From contig CATIUR010000003.1 in NCBI GenBank assembly GCA_949592205.1, positions 87,024,501 to 87,088,500 of the forward strand: a stretch of 64,000 nt of DNA, given 5' to 3'. The position numbers and the translations under genes were made by a program. How positions within the stretch are numbered: the first letter of the stretch is position 1; each line of letters begins with the position of its first letter. The DNA comes from Helichrysum umbraculigerum (taxonomy: Eukaryota; Streptophyta; Magnoliopsida; Asterales; Asteraceae). Positions 56,266 through 64,000 of the stretch are shown in pieces. The notes below the pieces were generated by a model. It was not told the origin of the DNA. It saw only the letters and a program-made list of their open reading frames with translations, and did no database searches.

Positions 56266-59200
56266 ATGCCGCCAAAGACAAGACCATACACCGATGCCCA
56301 GATTACCTCCCTTATAACCCAGGCTGTTACTGAAGCCTTGGCTCGGAATACTCCACCAAATTCCTCGAGGAACAGCGATGCCGCTGAAACCACTACTGCT
56401 AAACCCTGTTCATACAAAGACTTTCAGAACTGCAAACCTCTAAACTTTGCAGGTACTGAGGGAGCTATCGGTCTAGTACGCTGGATCGAGAAAGTCGAAT
56501 CCGTATTTCTGATCTGCAACTGTGCGGAAGGAGACAAGGTTAAGTTCTCCGTTAGTACTTTTACTGACACCGCACTCACCTGGTGGAACACCTATGCCCA
56601 GACTGTGGGTGTTGCTAATGCTTACAAACTCCCGTGGGAGGAGTTGAAGGAGATGTTGAGGGGCGAGTACTGCCCCAGGGATGAATTGAAACAGCTGGAA
56701 ATGGAATTTTGGAACCACAAGATGCAGGGTGATGACATCACCGGATACACAAACCGTTTCCACCAACTGGCACTTCTGTGCCCAACCATGGTCGATCCTG
56801 AGTACAAGAGGATCGAGAAATTCGTTGATGGACTTCCCGAGAGACTACAGGACCTGGTGACTTCATCCAAACCGGGTACTATTCAGAGCGCCATCCGTAT
56901 GGCCCATGAACTAACGGCAAATTCTGTCCGCCGTGGCACAACTTCAACCCCATCTGCAAACAACAAACGCAAGTGGGAAGGTAACCCCAACTCATCCAAC
57001 CAAACCTCCAACAAAAAGCCTGAGTACATTAAGGCTTATTCTTCGGGGACTTCGGAAAAGAAAGGGTACAGCGGGAACAAGCCTTACTGTTCCAAATGCA
57101 GCCGCCATCATGACGGTTCTTGCCCTTGCTCCAACTGCAAACGGTTCGGGCATCTAGCCAAGGATTGCCGAACCAACATTTCTACCCCCAACACCAATGC
57201 ACCAAAGGCCTGCTTTGGGTGCGGAAATTCAGGGCACTTCAAGAAGGATTGCCCAAAGCTGAAAAACAACAACAACCCTGCTCGTGGTAGAGCATTCGTT
57301 ATCAAGGCTGGGGAAGCCAGACAAGATCCGAATGTCGTGACGGGTACGTTCCTTCTCAACGACCTTACTGCTTCTGTATTATTTGATACCGGTGCCGATA
57401 GAAGCTTCATTTCTGAGAAATTTAGCCCTTTACTTGACATAACTCCCACTGCCTTAGATGCAAAATACATTGTAGAATTAGCTAACGGCAAACTGATTGA
57501 GACGGATAGCATCATACACAACTGTACACTTAACCTCACGAACGAAACGTTTTCCATTGATTTAATCCCTGTCGAGATCGGCAGCTTCGATATTATTGTC
57601 GGTATGGATTGGTTATCCAAGCACCGAGCTGAAATCATCTGTCATGACAAACTCGTTCGCATACCTCTTGTCTCCGGTGGAACCTTAGTCCTACAAGGGG
57701 AGACCGGCAGACGAAATCTGAATATTGTCTCCTGTCTGAAAACTAGAAAATACCTACGAAAAGGGTATCAAGCCATCCTTGCACATGTAACGGAGAAGAA
57801 GTCGGAGGAGAAGCGACTTGAGGATGTTCCGATCGTGCGGGATTTCCCGGAAGTCTTTCCTGAAGACTTGCCCGGACTTCCGCCACCTAGACAAGTTGAA
57901 TTTCAAATTGAACTTGTGCCCGGAGCTGCACCCGTGGCACGAGCCCCTTACCGTTTAGCACCATCCGAAATGCAGGAGTTGTCTAACCAACTACAGGAAC
58001 TCCTGGACAGAGGATTCATACGACCAAGTTCCTCGCCTTGGGGAGCTCCGGTCTTATTTGTGAAAAAGAAAGATGGATCTTTCCGCATGTGTATCGACTA
58101 CCGAGAGCTGAATAAGCTAACCATAAAGAATCGGTACCCACTTCCTAGAATTGATGACCTGTTTGACCAACTCCAGGGATCGAGTGTTTACTCAAAGATT
58201 GATCTACGGTCGGGTTATCATCAACTCCGACTCCGTGACAATGATATCCCAAAGACAGCTTTCCGAACTCGTTATGGGCATTACGAATTCCAAGTGATGC
58301 CATTCGGGTTGACCAACGCACCGGCCGTATTCATGGACCTTATGAATCGGGTGTGCAAACCATATCTTGACAAATTCGTCATTGTGTTCATCGATGATAT
58401 CCTGATTTACTCTCGCAACGAGCAGGAACATGCTCAACATCTGAAAACCATTCTAGGACTTCTTAAACACGAAGAGTTATATGCCAAATTCTCTAAGTGT
58501 GAGTTCTGGATTCGAACCGTTCAATTCCTCGGGCACGTGATTGACAGCCAAGGAATTCATGTTGATCCCGCCAAGATTGAAGCAATCAAGGGCTGGGAGT
58601 CACCGACCACTCCAACCGAAGTGAGACAATTCTTAGGTCTTGCTGGTTATTACCGCCGATTCATCGAAAACTTTTCAAGAATAGCTGTTCCCCTAACCAC
58701 ACTGACTCAGAAAGATAAGAAGTTCGATTGGACTGATAAACAAGAGTCAGCTTTTCAACTATTGAAAAACAAACTTTGCAGTGCACCGATCTTGTCCTTA
58801 CCCGAGGGCACCGACGATTTCGTAGTTTACTGCGACGCCTCACACCAAGGACTTGGTTGTGTGTTGATGCAACGGGAAAAAGTCATTGCCTATGCCTCAC
58901 GACAACTAAAAATCCACGAGAAAAACTATACGACCCACGACCTCGAGTTAGGTGCTGTGGTCTTTGCATTGAAAATCTGGAGACATTACCTCTACGGCAC
59001 GAAAAGCACTATATTTACCGATCACAAAAGTCTCCAACACATATTCGATCAGAAAGATCTAAACATGAGGCAACGTCGCTGGGTTGAGTTACTTAGTGAC
59101 TACGACTGCGAGATCAAATACCATCCGGGCAAGGCTAACGTAGTTGCCGATGCCTTAAGCCGAAAAGAACGAGTGAAACCCCTTCGAGTTCGAGCACTTT

Positions 59201-60675
59201 CCATGACAATTCATAACGAGCTTCCTGCTCAAATCCTTACCGCTCAACTTGAAGCACTCAACGACGAAAACTTGAAAAATGAAGCCTTGCGAGGCTTGGA
59301 TAAACAATTCGAAATCAAACCCGATGGAACTCGATACTTCTCTAACCGGGTGTGGTTACCCAAATTCGGAAACTTGCGAGATTTGGTGATGGCTGAAGCT
59401 CACAAATCTCGATACTCTATACATCCTGGTTCTGACAAGATGTATCACGACGTCAAAGGGTTGTATTGGTGGCCTAACATGAAAGCTGACATTGCCTTGT
59501 ACGTCAGTAAATGCCTAACCTGTTCCAAAGTCAAGGCCGAACACCAAAGACCCTCGGGGTTGCTCCAACAACCTGAAATTCCTCAATGGAAATGGGAACA
59601 GATTTCCATGGACTTCATTACCAAACTACCAAAAACTTCGAGTGGTTGCGATACCATTTGGGTGATCGTGGACCGTCTCACAAAATCTGCTCATTTTCTG
59701 GCCATCAAGGAAACCGACAAGATGGAGCGTCTGACTCGCATCTATGTCAAAGAAATCATCTCGCGACACGGTGTACCTATCTCGATCATCTCGGATAGGG
59801 ACAGCCGTTTTACTTCTAACTTTTGGCAATCGCTACAAAAATCTCTTGGTACTCGTCTGGATATGAGTACTGCTTATCACCCGCAAACCGATGGCCAAAG
59901 CGAGCGAACTATTCAAACACTGGAGGATATGCTACGAGCCTGCGTAGTTGACTTCGGTACTTCTTGGGAAAATCACTTACCGTTGTGCGAGTTTTCGTAC
60001 AACAACAGTTACCATACCAGCATAAAGGCTGCACCCTTCGAGGCACTTTACGGGCGTAAATGCCGATCACCTATCTGTTGGACTGAGTTAGGAGATTCCC
60101 AACTCACGGGTCCAGAAATCATTCAGGAAACTACTGAGAAAATCATCGGTATCCAAAACCGGCTGAAAGCCGCACGTGATCGTCAGAAAAGCTATGCTGA
60201 CGTGAGACGCAAACACCTTGAGTTCCAGGTAGGGGACAATGTACTTCTCAAAGTGGCACCATGGAAGGGTGTCATTCGATTCGGAAAGCGAGGCAAACTA
60301 AATCCTAGATACATCGGACCATTCAAAATCCTTGAAAGGATTGGTCCAGTGGCGTACCGCCTGCAACTTCCTACTGAGCTTAGCAGTGTTCACAACACAT
60401 TTCACATTTCTAACTTGAAGAAATGTCTGTCTGACGAGACACTGATTATACCGCTCGACGAAATTCAAATCGATGATAAACTTCAGTTTGTCGAGGAACC
60501 TATGGAAATCATGGACCGCGAGGTCAAACGATTGAAACAGAGTCGCATTCCCATTGTAAAAGTCAGGTGGAATTCTAGGCGCGGCCCTGAGTTCACCTGG
60601 GAACGGGAAGACCAAATGCGACAGAAATACCCACATCTCTTCCCAGATAACGCACCGTCCGTGCACTCAAGCTAA
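56266..60675 (+). CDS. gag-pol: Tek-B Gag-Pol polyprotein (complete)
   Basis: 1469 residues, uninterrupted. Gag core about 45-225 (CSYKDFQNCKPLNF, LTWWNTYAQT); knuckles CSNCKRFGHLAKDC and CFGCGNSGHFKKDC; protease LFDTGADRSF with D374; reverse transcriptase FIDD at 708-711; RNase H from D857; integrase D1116, D1177, E1213 (35 residues between the last two) after an HHCC segment; C-terminal chromodomain about 1415-1460 (KVRWNSRRGPEFTWERED). Pol is close to Tek-A. The Gag core is instead close to the gag-only Tek-D, while the first 45 residues match Tek-A. All catalytic residues are in place. Confidence 0.96.
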   Translation: MPPKTRPYTDAQITSLITQAVTEALARNTPPNSSRNSDAAETTTAKPCSYKDFQNCKPLNFAGTEGAIGLVRWIEKVESVFLICNCAEGDKVKFSVSTFTDTALTWWNTYAQTVGVANAYKLPWEELKEMLRGEYCPRDELKQLEMEFWNHKMQGDDITGYTNRFHQLALLCPTMVDPEYKRIEKFVDGLPERLQDLVTSSKPGTIQSAIRMAHELTANSVRRGTTSTPSANNKRKWEGNPNSSNQTSNKKPEYIKAYSSGTSEKKGYSGNKPYCSKCSRHHDGSCPCSNCKRFGHLAKDCRTNISTPNTNAPKACFGCGNSGHFKKDCPKLKNNNNPARGRAFVIKAGEARQDPNVVTGTFLLNDLTASVLFDTGADRSFISEKFSPLLDITPTALDAKYIVELANGKLIETDSIIHNCTLNLTNETFSIDLIPVEIGSFDIIVGMDWLSKHRAEIICHDKLVRIPLVSGGTLVLQGETGRRNLNIVSCLKTRKYLRKGYQAILAHVTEKKSEEKRLEDVPIVRDFPEVFPEDLPGLPPPRQVEFQIELVPGAAPVARAPYRLAPSEMQELSNQLQELLDRGFIRPSSSPWGAPVLFVKKKDGSFRMCIDYRELNKLTIKNRYPLPRIDDLFDQLQGSSVYSKIDLRSGYHQLRLRDNDIPKTAFRTRYGHYEFQVMPFGLTNAPAVFMDLMNRVCKPYLDKFVIVFIDDILIYSRNEQEHAQHLKTILGLLKHEELYAKFSKCEFWIRTVQFLGHVIDSQGIHVDPAKIEAIKGWESPTTPTEVRQFLGLAGYYRRFIENFSRIAVPLTTLTQKDKKFDWTDKQESAFQLLKNKLCSAPILSLPEGTDDFVVYCDASHQGLGCVLMQREKVIAYASRQLKIHEKNYTTHDLELGAVVFALKIWRHYLYGTKSTIFTDHKSLQHIFDQKDLNMRQRRWVELLSDYDCEIKYHPGKANVVADALSRKERVKPLRVRALSMTIHNELPAQILTAQLEALNDENLKNEALRGLDKQFEIKPDGTRYFSNRVWLPKFGNLRDLVMAEAHKSRYSIHPGSDKMYHDVKGLYWWPNMKADIALYVSKCLTCSKVKAEHQRPSGLLQQPEIPQWKWEQISMDFITKLPKTSSGCDTIWVIVDRLTKSAHFLAIKETDKMERLTRIYVKEIISRHGVPISIISDRDSRFTSNFWQSLQKSLGTRLDMSTAYHPQTDGQSERTIQTLEDMLRACVVDFGTSWENHLPLCEFSYNNSYHTSIKAAPFEALYGRKCRSPICWTELGDSQLTGPEIIQETTEKIIGIQNRLKAARDRQKSYADVRRKHLEFQVGDNVLLKVAPWKGVIRFGKRGKLNPRYIGPFKILERIGPVAYRLQLPTELSSVHNTFHISNLKKCLSDETLIIPLDEIQIDDKLQFVEEPMEIMDREVKRLKQSRIPIVKVRWNSRRGPEFTWEREDQMRQKYPHLFPDNAPSVHSS

Positions 60676-60695
60676 TTTCGGGACGAAATTTCTTT

Positions 60696-60708
60696 AACAA
60701 GGGGAGAA
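60696..60708 (+). other. Tek-B polypurine tract
   Basis: AACAAGGGGAGAA directly before the 3' LTR, with AATTTCGGGACGAAATTT about 10 bp upstream. Confidence 0.9.
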
Positions 60709-63070
60709 TGTAACACCCGCATAATTAGGATAATTAATTATGCCTAATTGTTTGTAACTAGTTGTAATTAGTATGTAATAGGACTAATTACAGGCTCTAT
60801 TTGTATATATATAAGGTGATTTATATATATGTGTGTGTACTTACGCGATTTGGATAAATCGTGCGAATTAACCGGACGGAGTCCGACACAATTACTTGGA
60901 CGTTGGTGACAGAAAGTTACTTAAATAATGAGAACGTATTTTGTTATATAAAATACGCAGCCGAACGAGCATTATTTATATATTATCGCGACGACATTTT
61001 AACTAACGCAACAAAACGTAATAAACGCGGCTTAATAATTAAAATATTGCGACAAATGTTTTACTATAAATTCCAAAGTATTTTTATTTAAATACTCTAG
61101 TTACATTTTAAAAATATAAACATTTGATTAAATATTAAAAACTAGTGATTAAACGATTAGGACACGGAGTCAACACTGTGTTTTGGGGAGTATTTTCCCC
61201 TCCTTCCTTGGTGGATCAGCCAAACCCCACCCCACACCCACTTTTCTCTTTCATTTTTCATTATCACAAAAACACACACATCACAAAAACTCTCTCAACC
61301 TCCAATCTACACCAAATTTTCGGAATACAAACCGACACCCGAAATTTACATTTTCGGAATCACCATCGCGAGTGGAACAAGAATATCAAGATCGTTTTCA
61401 TCATCTCCTCCTCCATTTAGCTCGATTTGCAAAAGTAAGAAAATTCTAAAATCTTAGATCTATTCAAATTGGTGTAATGTTTTGATGTTTTGACATGTAC
61501 ACAACTTAGTTATAACCTAATACAAGAAGAAAACACGATTTTATAGCTCAAAGATGGGTTAGATTTGTGTTTTTGGTCGGAAAACCACGAAACCCAAAAG
61601 TTTCTGGGCTGATGTTCATCTTTGCGACACAACGTTTGTGTCGCATGCTATGTCGCATAAACCGTTTAGTGTCGTATTTTGTGTCGCACTCTATGTCGCA
61701 TAATATGTCGTATTTTTATACGACACAACCACTATGTCGCTATTAAATTAGCATATCGCATCCGATGCGACACAGTCCTTGTGTCGTATCATTATGTCGC
61801 ATGCCATCTGCGACACAACCCTTGTGTCGCATACAAATCCTTGTGTCGCATATTATGTCGCAGAAAACACAGAAAACCAAAATTTTAAAGTCAAAGTTAC
61901 TGTACAAAAAAGTCAAATTTTACTGTAGTAGTACTGTAGCAATTTATTGTAGCAAAGTCAACATTTTAGAAATTTTGCTACAAACCGTCACCAACGGGCC
62001 CAAACATGTTTTTCAACAAACGAACAATTACAAACATACGGACAAACATTGGATATACTAGTTGTGTACAACTAAACAAAACATCTCGCGAGACACATAC
62101 TTACATAACCTCATATGATTAGGCATTTGAAGGTTACGGGTTCGGAGAACCTACTTGCTTTACTTACTACTTGCTAATTGCAACTGATTACTACAAGACT
62201 CAGGTGAGTCTTACGGCCCCACTTTTACTGTTTCATCTTATTGGGGGAGATACATGCTACTGATTTTCTTGAACACAAGTACTAAACTGTTTACTATACC
62301 AAACGAAATTGCATGAGTTTACTTACAAACAGAAGTCTCTCCATCATATATCGTTAGTTATGGACTTAAGCGCGAACACTAGTTAATGGATCCATTAGGG
62401 AAATGACCCTCCCCACCCGGGGCAGTAGCGCTGCCACGTACTGATTTACACGTAGAAACGGGTGACTACTTATTCGTTACTGATGCTTGCTCAACTACGA
62501 GCATGTCACGGGAGCAAACTTATTACTTACGGGTTAAGCTTCGATTATGAGCCTCATGGCAACGGTATAAACTTACTTATTTACATTTGCTGGACTGCAA
62601 ATACTGATTTTACGATTGCTGGATTGCAATGGCTGATTTTTACGCCTACGGGCATTACTAATGAAATCTCGTGTTCAAAGCATATATTACTTACAAACCT
62701 GTGAGATTCACCAACCTTTTGGTTGACACTTTTTAGCATGTTTTCTCAGGTACCCGGATGGAGTAGGATTACTCCAGGATTTTAGCTAGAGTCGCATGAT
62801 TTCAACACAACTGCATTAACGGAGATTCTTAGCATTATCTTTTGTACATTACGATTATGTAATAGAATCTCCCGCTATACGCGTGGACTCTAGGGGAAAC
62901 TACATTTTGTATACGAAAACACTAAGTTTTCAAACATTATATCTATGGAATGTAACTAATTTACAAACGTTGCATATAGATGTCGATTGCTTTATCTTTG
63001 TGCTGTGATATTTGATTAGTAACACCCCAAACTATGCTTCCGCAAAACAGTGAATTTCGGGGGTGTTACA
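60709..63070 (+). repeat. Tek-B 3' LTR
   Basis: 2362 bp, TGTAACACCC to GGGTGTTACA. It differs from the 5' copy by one inserted base near 60957 and about five substitutions. Confidence 0.96.
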
Positions 63071-63075
63071 CTTTG

Positions 63076-64000
63076 GTAAGTGCAAAACATCGATAACTTG
63101 ATAATAATACTTGAAGTTATTATTTCAAACTCGTCACCAACGGGTCGCACACTTTTCAAACACTTAAACATATCAACCAAATAGTGGATATTTGGACATT
63201 ATAGTTGGACGAACAACTGCGGGGGTGATCTTTTAAGATACCCAATCATATTTATAACCATCGCGTGTCGTGGACGCCCTCAGGTTACAAGTCTTTGGAC
63301 TTCATTTCGGCTAATCAACTTACGTTTGTTTAAACGCATTCAGACTCAGGTGAGTCTCATAGCCCCTCTTTTTACTGTTTTACTCAGGGGTGTGATATAC
63401 TGCTCAAACTTTTAACATGTGAACGCAAGTACCAACTTTTCATATACTACATGAGTTTTTCGAAACTAATCATTTAAAGTCCTCCGTCAGCATAGTTGTT
63501 AATATGTTGTAGCGTGAATATTAGTATATGGTACCATATAGGATTGACCCTCCTCGTCCGGGTTAGCAAGCACTAACCGGGTAAACGGACGTACTAATAT
63601 TTGGGAAGACGAATGTTGATTAGGCATTCGTGGAGGCACCTCGCCCGGAATTCTCTATAGGGGACCCGGCCCTCGAGTTAAGCTCAACTATGTGCTCATG
63701 GCTGTATACACGATGATTACCATTAAATTGCTGGATGCAATTCATTATTTAATTGCTGGATGCAATTCATTATTTAATTGCTGGATGCAATTCATTATTT
63801 AAATCTTGCGGTTCATACGATATTACTTGATTTCAAACCTGTGAGCTCACCAGCTTTATAGCTGACCTTTTAGCATATATCGCAGGTACCCAGCAGTAGG
63901 ATGTTCTGCTTCAGGATTTAGCTCGAGTCAGCATACAGACGATTGAGATTTTCTTGCATTAGTATATTTTGTATAAGTACTTATGTACTGAAATCTCATT
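63076..64000 (+). repeat. Tek-A 3' LTR, second segment (runs off the window)
   Basis: Continues the Tek-A LTR from GTAAGTGCAAAACATCG and matches 44508 to about 45440 of the 5' copy. About 160 bases of LTR remain outside the window. Confidence 0.95.

Larger units (their letters stand above)
52788..63070 (+). mobile_element. Tek-B: complete, young, potentially autonomous Ty3/gypsy chromovirus
   Basis: A 10.3-kb element flanked by CTTTG (52783-52787 and 63071-63075). LTRs of 2361 and 2362 bp differ by about five substitutions and one indel. It has an iMet primer site, an intact pre-gag ORF, an uninterrupted gag-pol and a polypurine tract. Everything expected for autonomy is present. It is the youngest insertion by position, lying inside the 3' LTR of Tek-A. 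Confidence 0.97.
42913..64000 (+). mobile_element. Tek-A: intact-looking Ty3/gypsy chromovirus (Tekay-type), right end outside window
   Basis: Order: 5' LTR (42913-45599), iMet primer site, pre-gag ORF, gag-pol (46702-51162), polypurine tract, 3' LTR (51197-52787, resuming at 63076). Tek-B (52788-63070) sits in the 3' LTR. About six substitutions separate the 2.5 kb of LTR that can be compared, so insertion was recent. The right target duplication (expected TGTAG) is outside the window. Confidence 0.93.

Overview
The window is plant nuclear repeat DNA with no recognisable host gene. It is a multi-level nest of LTR retrotransposons. Polyproteins ending in a chromodomain, an initiator-tRNA-Met-type primer site (TGGTATCAGAGCC) and TGTAACACCC / GGGTGTTACA LTR ends point to Ty3/gypsy chromoviruses of the Tekay/Del type. 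From memory the style resembles composite-family (Asteraceae) genomes; that is an inference. Names used below: Tek-A, Tek-B, Tek-C, Tek-D (Ty3 chromoviruses), Ath-E1 and Ath-E2 (an Athila/Tat-like lineage with a tRNA-Asp-type primer site) and Cop-F (a copia remnant).

Layout. Ath-E1 (+ strand, old, broken) is the substrate for everything else; its 5' LTR remnant is 19021-19838. Tek-C (- strand, <1-19020) sits in that LTR. Tek-C's 3' LTR is split by Tek-D (1223-6034), and its leader by a solo LTR of the Ath-E family (12233-14664). Two solo LTRs (22260-24704 and 24794-27668) lie inside an intron of Ath-E1. Ath-E2 (- strand, 28132-39568) splits Ath-E1's second ORF, and Cop-F (39685 onward) lands in the same ORF a little further on. 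A Tek-C-family LTR (41902) is in Cop-F, Tek-A (42913 to beyond the end) is in that LTR, and Tek-B (52788-63070) is in the 3' LTR of Tek-A. The right part is therefore five levels deep. Five-base target duplications are visible for Tek-D (ATATA), Tek-B (CTTTG), Ath-E2 (ACCAT) and the three solo LTRs (CTCCA, GTTGC, TTACG).

Relative ages from LTR pairs, counted by eye: Tek-B about 5 substitutions in 2.36 kb, Tek-A about 6 in 2.5 kb, Tek-D about 7 in 1.37 kb, Tek-C roughly 3 percent. This agrees with the nesting order. Tek-A and Tek-B have uninterrupted gag-pol genes and could be autonomous. Tek-C is decayed. Tek-D keeps only gag, and that gag is of the Tek-B type. Ath-E1/E2 have two ORFs and no visible pol.

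The most interesting signals are not protein homologies. (1) ORF2 of Ath-E1 and Ath-E2 looks like a separate transcription unit, with its own TATA box, pyrimidine-rich leader, an intron and an ATG directly after the acceptor; TATA-to-donor spacing is about 200 bp in both. (2) Ath-E LTRs carry CCGTATACGG palindromes on a 21-bp pitch, always 79 bp upstream of the LTR TATA box. (3) GCGACAC...GTGTCGC palindromes occur in both gypsy and copia LTRs here. (4) An inverted repeat at one end of every Tek LTR keeps pairing while its sequence changes. (5) Two tandem hairpins after Ath-E ORF1 show compensatory changes. (6) An extra pre-gag ORF is present: coiled-coil in Tek-A/B, with a predicted C-terminal membrane helix in Tek-C.
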